From contig JAEWIZ010000034.1 of NCBI GenBank assembly GCA_023386815.1, forward strand, positions 62,001 to 126,000: DNA of 64,000 nucleotides, in the 5' to 3' direction. A program made the position numbers and the translations under genes. The notes beneath the pieces were generated by a model. That model worked only from the letters and a program-made list of their open reading frames with translations, ran no database searches and had not been told where the DNA came from. Shown here one piece after another: positions 51,970 to 60,159 of the stretch (within the stretch, counting starts at the first letter, position 1; every line of letters begins with the position of its first letter). This DNA is from Bacillota bacterium (GTDB lineage Bacteria; Bacillota; Clostridia; Lachnospirales; Lachnospiraceae).

Positions 51970-52902
51970 ATGTCAGCAGTATTATCAATCATCTTAGGCG
52001 TATTGGAGGAAGGCCTGGTATATTCTATCATGGCGATGGGAGTATATATTACTTATAAAATACTGGACTTTCCCGATTTGTCCGTGGATGGAACATTCCC
52101 GCTAGGAAGTGCTGTTACAGCGGTATTAATTATAGCAGGGGTGAACCCGGTTCTGACACTATTTATCTCTTTCTTAATCGGAGCCTGTGCCGGAATGCTG
52201 ACCGGACTGATCCATGTTAAATTAAAGGTAAGGGATTTATTATCAGGTATCATTATGATGACCGCACTATATTCTCTTAATTTAAGGATTGCTGGAAAAG
52301 CAAATTTGCCGATTTTCTCGCAGGAAACGATTTTTAAGAATAATTTTTTTAAAACAGTGGTTCCTAAAAGTCTTCAACCCTTTACCATGCTGGCGGTGCT
52401 CCTTATCATTGCTATTATTATGAAATTATTACTGGACGGATATTTGAAAACAAAATCAGGATATCTTTTACGAGCTGTGGGTGATAATGAGGTACTGGTA
52501 ACAGCACTTGCAAAGGATAAAGGTACGGTGAAAATTATTGGCCTTGCGATTGCAAATGCTTTTGTAGCCCTGGCAGGAAGCATTTATGCTCAGAAGAGCG
52601 GATTCTTTGAAATATCCACCGGAACAGGAACTATTGTAATCGGGCTTGCCAGTGTAATTATAGGAACCAATTTATTTAAAAGAAGTCCCCTGATAAAGGC
52701 AAATGGAGTATTGAAACAGGGTATTACAGTAAAAGCTACAACAGCAGTTATAGTGGGAGCTATTTTATACAAAGCCTGCGTAGCATTGGCAATTGCGGCA
52801 GGAATGGAAGCTTCAGACCTAAAGCTGATTACGGCATTGTTATTCCTTATCATCTTGGTGGTTAGCAATGATCGTAAAAGGAGGGTAAAGGCAAATGATT
52901 AA
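51970..52902 (+). CDS. trpY: ABC transporter permease, TrpY type
   Basis: 310 residues with about eight or nine membrane helices, of the branched-chain-like permease group (COG4120). Family motifs include YITYKILDFPDLSVDGTFPLG near residue 27, MLTGLIHVKLKVRDLLSGII and LVALAGSIYAQKSGFFEIS. GGAGGTAG precedes the ATG, 19 bases after trpX. Its 3' end overlaps the ATPase gene by eight bases, so the three genes form one unit. Confidence 0.92.
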   Translation: MSAVLSIILGVLEEGLVYSIMAMGVYITYKILDFPDLSVDGTFPLGSAVTAVLIIAGVNPVLTLFISFLIGACAGMLTGLIHVKLKVRDLLSGIIMMTALYSLNLRIAGKANLPIFSQETIFKNNFFKTVVPKSLQPFTMLAVLLIIAIIMKLLLDGYLKTKSGYLLRAVGDNEVLVTALAKDKGTVKIIGLAIANAFVALAGSIYAQKSGFFEISTGTGTIVIGLASVIIGTNLFKRSPLIKANGVLKQGITVKATTAVIVGAILYKACVALAIAAGMEASDLKLITALLFLIILVVSNDRKRRVKAND

Positions 52903-53668
52903 ACTGGAGAACATTAATAAATATTATAATCCGGGAACTGTCAATGAGATGTGTCTCTTTCGCAATTTCAATCTGGAGGTACAAGAGGGTGAGTTCATCT
53001 CTGTGGTCGGAAGTAATGGCTCAGGTAAAACCTCCATGTTAAATATTATTTGCGGTAGTATACCCGTTGATAGCGGTAAAATTGTGATTGGAGAGGAAGA
53101 TATCACTCAAATGCCGGAGTACAAAAGGCAGAGGAGAATCGGCCGGGTTTATCAAAACCCCGCTATGGGAACCTGTCCATCCATGACAATTCTAGAGAAT
53201 ATGTCCCTTGCGGATAATAAGGGAAAGAAATTCAATCTGGCAAGAGGTACGGATAAAAAGAGATGTTCTTATTACAGGGAGATTCTTCAGTCCTTGAACC
53301 TGGGTTTAGAAGACAAGTTAGAGGTACCGGTAGGCAGTTTATCAGGAGGACAAAGACAGGCCTTATCCCTGATGATGGCTACAATGACGCCCATTGAATT
53401 CTTGATCTTAGATGAGCATACTGCAGCCCTGGATCCAAAGACAGCTGAATTAATTATGCAGGTGACAGATCAGGTGGTCAGAGAAAAAAAGCTGACAACT
53501 ATTATGGTTACCCATAACCTGCGTTATGCAGTTGAATATGGCAGCCGCCTGATCATGATGCATCAGGGGGAAGTTGTAGTTGATAAGGCAGGAGAAGCGA
53601 AAACGGCTATCGGTATTGATGATATTCTGGATAAATTCAACCAAATTAGCATAGAATGTGGCAATTAA
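52895..53668 (+). CDS. trpZ: ABC transporter ATP-binding protein, TrpZ type
   Basis: 257 residues (COG1101). Walker A GSNGSGKTS near residue 39, Q-loop GRVYQNPAMGT (the NPAMGT variant typical for this group), signature LSGGQRQALSLMMA, Walker B FLILDEHTAALDPKT with His after Glu, and H-loop VTHNLRYA. Energises uptake by the TrpXY pair. AGGAGG lies within the end of the permease gene. No downstream hairpin is evident; the next gene has its own promoter. Confidence 0.93.
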   Translation: MIKLENINKYYNPGTVNEMCLFRNFNLEVQEGEFISVVGSNGSGKTSMLNIICGSIPVDSGKIVIGEEDITQMPEYKRQRRIGRVYQNPAMGTCPSMTILENMSLADNKGKKFNLARGTDKKRCSYYREILQSLNLGLEDKLEVPVGSLSGGQRQALSLMMATMTPIEFLILDEHTAALDPKTAELIMQVTDQVVREKKLTTIMVTHNLRYAVEYGSRLIMMHQGEVVVDKAGEAKTAIGIDDILDKFNQISIECGN

Positions 53669-53699
53669 GCTATTTGACCTTGACAAAATGAGATTAACC

Positions 53700-53719
53700 T
53701 CATAAATTTATGATATACT
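53700..53719 (+). promoter_or_regulatory. extended -10 promoter and palindrome before pfk
   Basis: TGATATACT gives an extended -10 at 53711. It overlaps a perfect 14-bp palindrome, TCATAAATTTATGA (53700-53713), that could be an operator. Confidence 0.4.
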
Positions 53720-53771
53720 TTAGTTGCATATGTAAGGCACAGAGTGATGATCTATCTAAGGAGGATAAAGT

Positions 53772-54992
53772 ATGAGTAATTTATTAGTTGCTCAATCGGG
53801 CGGACCCACCGCTGCGATTAATGCAACTCTTGCAGGAGTATTACAAGGTGTTCGTGCAAGCGGTAAAATCGACAAGGTATATGGTGCAAAGAATGGCATT
53901 GAAGGGGCGATTAACAATCAGCTAATTGATTTGGATGAGGTTGTCAAAGACACCAAAGCAATGGATACACTCACTTACACACCATCCTCAGCACTTGGAA
54001 CCTGCAGATATAAGATGAAGGATTGGCGTATTGATGATGAGCCATATAAGAAGATTGTAGATACTTTTTATCAAAATGATATTAAATACTTCATTTACAT
54101 CGGTGGTAATGACTCTATGGATACGGTTGATAAACTAGCGCAGTATTGTGAACGGAATTCACATGATTTCATTATCATTGGAGCTCCTAAAACCATTGAT
54201 AATGACTTGAATTTAACAGATCACAGCCCGGGCTTTGGTTCGGCGGCAAAATATATTGCAACAACTGTATCAGAATTGGCAGCAGATATTGGAGCTTTTA
54301 ATCTTCCGGCAGTAACCATTGTAGAGATTATGGGTAGAAATGCCGGGTGGCTGACAGCAAGTGCAGCTCTCTCCAGAATAAACGGAGGCTCCGGTGCAGA
54401 TTTGATCTATCTTTGTGAACAACCACTTGATGACGAGAAGTTTCTCTCAGATGTAAGAGAGAAATTAGCTCAGAAGCCGGGGATACTTGTTGCGGTAAGC
54501 GAGGGTGTTAAAGACAGCCAGGGTATCTATATTTCGGAGCATACCTCCAGCGGAGCAGTTGATAACTTCGGGCATAAATATATTGCAGGGGCAGGTCGTG
54601 CATTAGAGCAACTGATTCGAGATGAGATCGGCTGTAAGGTACGTTCAATTGAGCTGAACTTAATGCAGAGATCTGCAGCACATATTGCTAGTGAGACTGA
54701 TATTATAGAATCGCTCATGCTTGGTCAAAAGGCACTTCATTGTGCGATAGCAGGTGAAACTGGAAGAATGGCTGCCATTATGAGATTAAGCAACTCGCCT
54801 TATCGTGTCGAGTTCACCTCCGTACCGGTACAAGAGGTGGCAAATCATGAAAAAACTGTTCCCCTGGAATGGATTACTCCTGATGGAACAGATGTGACAG
54901 AAGAAATGATGGAGTATCTGAAACCGTTGATTCAGGGAGAAACAAATATTAAATATGAAAATGGAATTCCAGTACAGATTAAATTATATTAA
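53772..54992 (+). CDS. pfp: 6-phosphofructokinase, probably pyrophosphate-dependent
   Basis: 406 residues. Phosphorylates fructose 6-phosphate in glycolysis. The nucleotide loop reads IYIGGNDSMDTV with Asn-Asp where ATP enzymes have GGDGS, and the following loop is GAPKTIDNDL with Lys instead of Gly; together these mark the PPi-dependent class. Further family motifs are VEIMGRNAGWL and DHSPGFGSAAKYI. AAGGAGG precedes the ATG. Using PPi saves ATP, common in clostridia. Monocistronic with terminator. Confidence 0.9.
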   Translation: MSNLLVAQSGGPTAAINATLAGVLQGVRASGKIDKVYGAKNGIEGAINNQLIDLDEVVKDTKAMDTLTYTPSSALGTCRYKMKDWRIDDEPYKKIVDTFYQNDIKYFIYIGGNDSMDTVDKLAQYCERNSHDFIIIGAPKTIDNDLNLTDHSPGFGSAAKYIATTVSELAADIGAFNLPAVTIVEIMGRNAGWLTASAALSRINGGSGADLIYLCEQPLDDEKFLSDVREKLAQKPGILVAVSEGVKDSQGIYISEHTSSGAVDNFGHKYIAGAGRALEQLIRDEIGCKVRSIELNLMQRSAAHIASETDIIESLMLGQKALHCAIAGETGRMAAIMRLSNSPYRVEFTSVPVQEVANHEKTVPLEWITPDGTDVTEEMMEYLKPLIQGETNIKYENGIPVQIKLY

Positions 54993-55018
54993 AGTATTAT
55001 ATGGAACCATTAATTTTC

Positions 55019-55048
55019 AAAGGGCTGTTGTGATGCAACAGCCCTTTG
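55019..55048 (+). terminator. terminator of pfk
   Basis: AAAGGGCTGTTG, loop TGATG, CAACAGCCCTTT: perfect 12-bp stem. Confidence 0.8.
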
Positions 55049-55072
55049 GTTCATTCAATTATAAAAAACAGC

Positions 55073-55124
55073 AACAAAAAAGCTGTACAGAAAGGAATTT
55101 GCGATAAAATCCTTTTCGTACAGC
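55073..55124 (-). terminator. terminator of the acyltransferase gene
   Basis: On the minus strand GCTGTAC pairs with GTACAGC around an inner AAAGGATTTT/AAATTCCTTT stem, followed by six T. Confidence 0.75.
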
Positions 55125-55158
55125 AATTAAAAGCATATCCATATAGAGTGACCTTGTC

Positions 55159-55872
55159 TTAATCACGTTCGTGCTCACGAATTGTTTGTTGAATTCTTGA
55201 GGCCACAAGTGTAGCAATTTCAGTGGATTTCATATCCTTGTAATCCTCATAATAAAGAGGCTGAAGATAATGAAGCTGAACCGTAAGCTTTTTAATCGAA
55301 CTAGTGTCGAAAGCCTTAAAGGAATCAACTAAAGCCACCGGAACAATGGGACACTTTGCATTTATGGCACTTTTGAAACTTCCCCCTTTAAACTCAAGAA
55401 GATTATTTCCATTACGGGATCTTGTTCCTTCAGCAAAAATTAAAAAGTTCTCGCCTTCCTTTACACGGCGGGTCATATTCATAATAACCTGCATGGATTG
55501 TCGGATGTCCTCTCGGTCAATAACCTCAGCCTGGAGGAGTTGAATAATCTGTTTTAACAGTATGGTATCCTTCACTTCCTTTTTCATAACCGTTACAAAG
55601 GGACGCTCATGGGTTTCTAAAAATGCGAGTGCATCAAATAGACCCTGATGATTTGGAAACATTACATAACCGGTCTCCTTGGGAAGATTTTCGATACCGT
55701 GACATTCAATCATTACTCTGCCACGACGATTTACAAACTTTACAATCTTATGCAAATAAGCATAACGTGTTGCGGCATCATATTTTTGAATATTACACAA
55801 TTGAAAAATACGGTAAAAATAAAAAGGAAGAACAAATATACTACGAATAGCCATTAAAGCAATTCTCTTCAT
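55159..55872 (-). CDS. plsC: 1-acyl-sn-glycerol-3-phosphate acyltransferase (PlsC family)
   Basis: 237 residues. Transfers an acyl chain to lysophosphatidate to give phosphatidate. The HX4D catalytic motif is NHQGLFDAL near residue 76 and the substrate motif FAEGTRSRNG near 146, with PIVPVALVDSF downstream. A hydrophobic N-terminal stretch suggests membrane attachment. GGAGTAATACC precedes the ATG. It lies 26 bases downstream of rpoD in the same direction, so read-through is possible. Several plsC paralogues are usual, so exact substrate is not sure. Confidence 0.92.
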   Translation of the reverse strand: MKRIALMAIRSIFVLPFYFYRIFQLCNIQKYDAATRYAYLHKIVKFVNRRGRVMIECHGIENLPKETGYVMFPNHQGLFDALAFLETHERPFVTVMKKEVKDTILLKQIIQLLQAEVIDREDIRQSMQVIMNMTRRVKEGENFLIFAEGTRSRNGNNLLEFKGGSFKSAINAKCPIVPVALVDSFKAFDTSSIKKLTVQLHYLQPLYYEDYKDMKSTEIATLVASRIQQTIREHERD

Positions 55873-55898
55873 GGTATTACTCCCTTCAACGGAAGGAT

Positions 55899-57017
55899 TT
55901 AGATTAACTCATAACCCTTCAGCATCTTTGCGCGGCTTGGATGTCTTAGTTTTCTGAGCGCTTTAGCTTCTATCTGACGAATACGTTCACGTGTGACGTT
56001 GAATTCTTTACCAACCTCTTCTAATGTCCGGCTTCTTCCGTCCTTTAGGCCGAAGCGTAGGATAAGTACGCGCTGTTCTCTATCAGTTAAAGTATCTAAC
56101 AATTTTGTGATTTGATCCTTTAAAATAGAATAGGATGCAGCGTCTTCAGGACCCATCATGGATTCATCGCTGATAAAGTCACCAAGGTGACTGTCGTCTT
56201 CTTCGCCGATTGGGGTATCCAATGAGATAGGATCGGCAGATACCTTTAAGATCTCTCGTACCTTTTCAATTGGAAGATTCATAGCATCAGCCAATTCCTG
56301 GTCAGAAGGCTCTCGTCCAAGCTCTTGAAGTAGATTTCTTGATACTCTATAGGTTTTGTTAATTACTTCTGACATATGTACGGGAATACGAATTGTTCTG
56401 GATTGATCAGCAATAGATCTGGTAATTGCCTGACGTATCCACCAGGTAGCATAGGTACTGAATTTATAACCCTTTGTATAGTCGAACTTTTCAACGGCTT
56501 TAATTAAGCCCAGATTACCTTCCTGAATTAAATCAAGGAAGGAAAGACCTCTTCCTACATAACGCTTTGCAATGCTTACAACGAGTCTTAAGTTAGATTC
56601 TGCGAGAACACGCTTGGCATCCTCATCACCCTCAGCTATCTTTTTGGCTAGCTCGATCTCATCTGTCATCGTAAGGAGCGGATAGTTACCGATTTCCTTA
56701 AGATAAAGATGAACCGGATCATCAGACATGCTATAGGACTGGGTTAAGGCTTCCACCTCAAGCTGTGCATCTTCTGCATCATCATCGAGCTCCAGCAGGA
56801 TTTCCTCACTGGGTTCTTCTTCGCTCGTATGTAAGACAACAATATTGTATGCTTCCAGACGCTCATATATTTTATCAATTTGACTATTATCTAAATTCAG
56901 CTCACTGATTAGAGTATTTACCTTTTCAGCTTCCAAAATACCTTTTTGTTTGTTCGCAAAAGCTAGTAATTCTCGGAACTTGTCCTCTAATACATCATGA
57001 TTAGCTTGATCGTTCAT
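55899..57017 (-). CDS. rpoD: RNA polymerase primary sigma factor (sigma-A/RpoD)
   Basis: 372 residues. Region 1.1 helices at the start, a short acidic linker, region 1.2-2.4 with GDEDAKRVLAESNLRLVVSI and GYKFSTYATWWIRQAITR, region 3, and region 4.2 ending in TRERIRQIEAKALRKLRHP. Recognises TTGACA/TATAAT promoters such as those listed here. The usual upstream partner dnaG is absent from this locus; a short membrane-protein gene reads divergently instead. GGAGGAACC precedes the ATG. Confidence 0.97.
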   Translation of the reverse strand: MNDQANHDVLEDKFRELLAFANKQKGILEAEKVNTLISELNLDNSQIDKIYERLEAYNIVVLHTSEEEPSEEILLELDDDAEDAQLEVEALTQSYSMSDDPVHLYLKEIGNYPLLTMTDEIELAKKIAEGDEDAKRVLAESNLRLVVSIAKRYVGRGLSFLDLIQEGNLGLIKAVEKFDYTKGYKFSTYATWWIRQAITRSIADQSRTIRIPVHMSEVINKTYRVSRNLLQELGREPSDQELADAMNLPIEKVREILKVSADPISLDTPIGEEDDSHLGDFISDESMMGPEDAASYSILKDQITKLLDTLTDREQRVLILRFGLKDGRSRTLEEVGKEFNVTRERIRQIEAKALRKLRHPSRAKMLKGYELI

Positions 57018-57159
57018 AATGGTTCCTCCATCTTTGGATTAAAAAATTGCACTAGCTAACATTATAACATATGGTTGTTAATAATGAAACATGAATTTTT
57101 ATTTACCGGCATAAAAATAAAGGGAGCGATATTTTAGATGTAATTTTGGAGGTGGAACA

Positions 57160-57333
57160 TTGAAAAAAATTGAGATTGTATTATTATCGGTATGCACCTT
57201 TTTAGCAGGTGTAGTAATGGGGTTTTTCCTTGCACCGATAAAAAAAGGCTTCGAAATTGGTAATAACAGCGGGAACACTAATAATTATAATTATGGTGAC
57301 AATGAAGCTCAGGAGGAAGAAGAGTTAGATTAG
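57160..57333 (+). CDS. small YtxH-like membrane protein (57 aa), TTG start
   Basis: 57 residues with one helix near the N-terminus (LSVCTFLAGVVMGFFLAPIK), a pattern like YtxH general stress proteins, then an Asn/Tyr/Gly stretch (GNNSGNTNNYNYGDN) and an acidic end (EEEELD). TTG follows GGAGGTGGAACA at a correct distance and no ATG is available. Function unknown. Confidence 0.65.
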   Translation: MKKIEIVLLSVCTFLAGVVMGFFLAPIKKGFEIGNNSGNTNNYNYGDNEAQEEEELD

Positions 57334-57359
57334 GTTAAATACATAAGCATAAAATAGAA

Positions 57360-57396
57360 GGGTGAAGCCCGTACCATTTTTAGTAAGGTTTCACCC
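57360..57396. terminator. weak bidirectional terminator
   Basis: GGGTGAAGCC pairs with GGTTTCACCC with one G-T mismatch; the flanking T-runs are short. Confidence 0.5.
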
Positions 57397-57470
57397 TCGT
57401 TAATCTATGTCATATTGAAAAAACGATAGGATTTGGACACATATTTGAAACACTAAAAACACTAAGTAGT

Positions 57471-58451
57471 TTAAGAATATAATTTCATACTCTCTTCAAG
57501 CGCTTCTCGGATCTTATCCCTAAGATGAGCGGGGCTTATAACCTTGGCACCAGAACCAAACTGCAAAATCCAGCGAACTAGCTCCTCAGTAACCGCAGTA
57601 TTTCTCATGAAGATAATACCGGTGTCTGTTTCCTGAATCTCATCAGCCAAATCCACCTCATACTCCTTGATATATTTCGCCGTTTGCCCTTCAATAGCAA
57701 TGGTGATGGGTTCTATTACATTACCGGACAGATGAATGAATTTGTTACGTGTACGTGTGAGATAATAATCCTCTGGTATGTGAAAGCTTTCCTCCAGTGC
57801 TATAATCCCTTTGATACGAGATACTCTAAAATCCCGGACTTCGTTTCGTAGTTCACAAAAACCTACGACATTTAAGGCTCCATCATTAATCAATAACTCA
57901 TAAGGCTGAACAATTCGAATGGTATCTTCATCAGCGCCGAAACTGCGATACGTAATTTGTACCTTTCTCATACCTGTGATTGCACTTTGCAGGAGATCTT
58001 CTATCTCCGGATTGATTTCATCCGTGATATAATCATTCGTATTAATCGTAACCATACCATTAAAATGTTTGATAAATTCCCGGTTTAGATTTGTAGTATT
58101 GTCCAGTAGTTTATGGATTAATTCCCTGGCCTGCCTGCCCATGGTCATATATTGATAGGGCTTTAAAAGCTCCAGCAAGAAAGCTAAGGACACAAGCTCC
58201 GGTGAAGTGAAGGTTATGTCACGTAGGCGGAATTTATCAGCAGTGTAATAAGTTCGGCCATTTCGTTCTTCCTCAGAAATAAAGCAAATTCCGGATAAAC
58301 TGTCAATGTCTCGGCTGATCGTTTTTTTATCTACGATAACATCCCATTTTTCCAAAGAAGCATGAATGTCATTAATCGTATAACCGCGCTTATTCTCGGA
58401 CAGAAGAAGTAAAATAAAAATCTGACGCTCTGTTTGTGCCATATCTTTCAT
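57471..58451 (-). CDS. WYL domain transcriptional regulator
   Basis: 326 residues: a winged helix HTH (residues about 5-70, GYTINDIHASLEKWDVIVDK), a WYL ligand domain (about 140-235, including RKVQITYRSFGADED and VVGFCELRNEVRDFRVSRI) and a C-terminal WCX-like segment. WYL proteins sense nucleic acids or nucleotides in DNA repair, defence and phage control in other organisms. No clear target lies next door; the gene is divergent from the str operon. AGGAGG precedes the ATG by nine bases. Confidence 0.9.
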   Translation of the reverse strand: MKDMAQTERQIFILLLLSENKRGYTINDIHASLEKWDVIVDKKTISRDIDSLSGICFISEEERNGRTYYTADKFRLRDITFTSPELVSLAFLLELLKPYQYMTMGRQARELIHKLLDNTTNLNREFIKHFNGMVTINTNDYITDEINPEIEDLLQSAITGMRKVQITYRSFGADEDTIRIVQPYELLINDGALNVVGFCELRNEVRDFRVSRIKGIIALEESFHIPEDYYLTRTRNKFIHLSGNVIEPITIAIEGQTAKYIKEYEVDLADEIQETDTGIIFMRNTAVTEELVRWILQFGSGAKVISPAHLRDKIREALEESMKLYS

Positions 58452-58589
58452 AACCTTTAACCTCCTGAGTAATGGCCTTTGTTTCTTCCTATTATAATAA
58501 GAGGATATATTTACATGTTTGATAATTTACCTTAATTATTCTATCTTACTATAGACAAACCGATTATTCAATGCATCTAAAAATATTTC

Positions 58590-58618
58590 TTGACAATTAA
58601 TTCGTAAAAATATATAAT
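58590..58618 (+). promoter_or_regulatory. consensus sigma-A promoter of the str operon
   Basis: Perfect TTGACA and TATAAT with 17-base spacing. The leader that follows has a hairpin: ATGCGC-GTGGA (58657) with TCCAC-GCGTAT (ending 58695), and no gene. Confidence 0.85.
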
Positions 58619-58785
58619 CAATAAGCGTGCAGATTTCTGCATGTTATGTATTTTTTATGCGCATTTTGTGGATGCTATCTTATGTCCACGCGTATCATGA
58701 AAACCACAGAATTTTTAGTTTAATAAAGATGTAAAGGTTAAGTATGATGGCTTGACCATAATAATTTTCAGGAGGTGAAAAATTA

Positions 58786-59208
58786 ATGCCCACATTTAAC
58801 CAATTAGTAAGAAAAGGTAGACAGACCATGGAGAAGAAATCTACAGCTCCTGCTTTACAGAAAGGCTTCAACTCTTTAAGCAAGAAAGCTACTGACGTAT
58901 CCGCTCCTCAGAAGAGAGGTGTTTGTACAGCAGTTAGAACAGCTACTCCTAAGAAACCTAACTCAGCGCTTCGTAAAATTGCCAGAGTTCGTTTATCAAA
59001 CGGAATCGAAGTAACTAGCTATATTCCAGGTGAAGGCCACAACCTTCAGGAGCACAGCGTTGTACTGATCAGAGGTGGTAGAGTAAAGGATTTACCTGGT
59101 ACTCGTTATCACATCATCAGAGGTACACTTGATACCGCAGGTGTTGCTAAGAGAAGACAGGCTCGTTCCAAATACGGTGCTAAGAGACCTAAGGCAACAA
59201 CGAAATAA
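58786..59208 (+). CDS. rpsL: 30S ribosomal protein S12
   Basis: 140 residues starting MPTFNQLVRKGRQ, with the decoding-centre block TPKKPNSALRKIARVR and IPGEGHNLQEHSVVLIRGG where streptomycin resistance mutations occur in other species. Lysine is present at the position of E. coli K43, the sensitive form. CAGGAGGTG precedes the ATG. First gene of the str operon. Confidence 0.98.
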   Translation: MPTFNQLVRKGRQTMEKKSTAPALQKGFNSLSKKATDVSAPQKRGVCTAVRTATPKKPNSALRKIARVRLSNGIEVTSYIPGEGHNLQEHSVVLIRGGRVKDLPGTRYHIIRGTLDTAGVAKRRQARSKYGAKRPKATTK

Positions 59209-59341
59209 TTCAAGTCAATTACAATCAATTTTGATTTAATTGCAAACAATAACCTAATTGAACAGTTAAGTGCCGGATTAATTTTTCATTCCCGTTTGAT
59301 TTGTATTTTCTGTGGGTTCAAGTTAAAAAGCGGAAACGCTT

Positions 59342-59411
59342 AGTGATTGAAAAATCACTTACGGAAAAGAAGTTAAACTGAGCACGATCACAATAAAGCC
59401 TGTGCTTTTTT
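59342..59411 (+). other. paired hairpins between rpsL and rpsG, second one terminator-like
   Basis: The first hairpin is GTGATT-GAAA-AATCAC at 59343-59358. The second is AGCAC (59381) with GTGCT (59402) followed by six T, a short attenuator or terminator. The rpsL-rpsG gap of 282 bases is long for this operon. I see no gene in it. Confidence 0.55.
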
Positions 59412-59490
59412 AAAAGAATTGTGAGTACCGTTGAATTAATAGACTGGCGAAAGAAAATTTTCGTTAAGTATCGTTAAGGAGGGAAGAAAC

Positions 59491-59961
59491 GTGCCTAGAA
59501 AAGGACATATAGCAAGAAGAGATGTGTTACCGGATCCTTTATACAAAAGTAAAGTTGTAACAAAGCTGATCAACAATATCATGCTTGACGGTAAGAAGGG
59601 AACAGCCCAGAAGATCGTTTATGGTGCATTTGACAGAATTGCAGCTAAGACTGGTAAGGATGCAGTAGAAGTATTTGAAGAGGCAATGAACAATATCATG
59701 CCTGTATTAGAAGTAAAGGCTAGACGTATCGGTGGTGCAACATACCAGGTACCGATCGAAGTTAGACCTGAAAGAAGACAAACTCTTGCACTTCGTTGGA
59801 TTACTATCTTTACTCGTAAAAGAGGCGAGAAGACAATGCAGGAGAGACTTGCAAATGAAATTATGGATGCAGCTAACAACACTGGTGCATCTGTGAAGAG
59901 AAAAGAAGATATGCATAAGATGGCAGACGCTAATAAGGCATTTGCACACTACAGATGGTAA
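59491..59961 (+). CDS. rpsG: 30S ribosomal protein S7
   Basis: 156 residues with the family pattern PRKGHIARRDVLPDPLYKSK and GGATYQVPIEVRPERRQTLA. It organises the 3' major domain of 16S rRNA and in E. coli represses its own operon by binding the rpsL-rpsG intercistronic RNA. GGAGGGAAGAAAC precedes a GTG start. Confidence 0.98.
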   Translation: MPRKGHIARRDVLPDPLYKSKVVTKLINNIMLDGKKGTAQKIVYGAFDRIAAKTGKDAVEVFEEAMNNIMPVLEVKARRIGGATYQVPIEVRPERRQTLALRWITIFTRKRGEKTMQERLANEIMDAANNTGASVKRKEDMHKMADANKAFAHYRW

Positions 59962-60010
59962 GAATAAATTTATCATAGCATGCACTTCTAACATTATGAC
60001 ACCATGACCA

Positions 60011-60072
60011 AAGTGATTGATAATCCAAGGGGTTTTCAATCACTTGTGATAAATTAATATTTATCATTTTTT
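60011..60072 (+). terminator. hairpin plus terminator-like structure between rpsG and fusA
   Basis: AAGTGATTGA (60011) pairs with TCAATCACTT (60036) in a perfect 10-bp stem. It is followed at once by TGATAAAT-TAAT-ATTTATCA (60047-60066) and six T. Partial termination would lower fusA and tuf expression from the first promoter. Confidence 0.65.
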
Positions 60073-60159
60073 GTTAAAGCAAGATGAATTTTGCCAAAAT
60101 AAATGAACTTTCATTTAATATCAAAAATTCACTTGTCAAGAATTAAGGAGGAATTATCC

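Noticed and set aside
60103..60159. Upstream ATG as the EF-G start
   Set aside because: It adds 19 residues foreign to EF-G and lacks a ribosome site; the TTG at 60160 follows AAGGAGG at good spacing.
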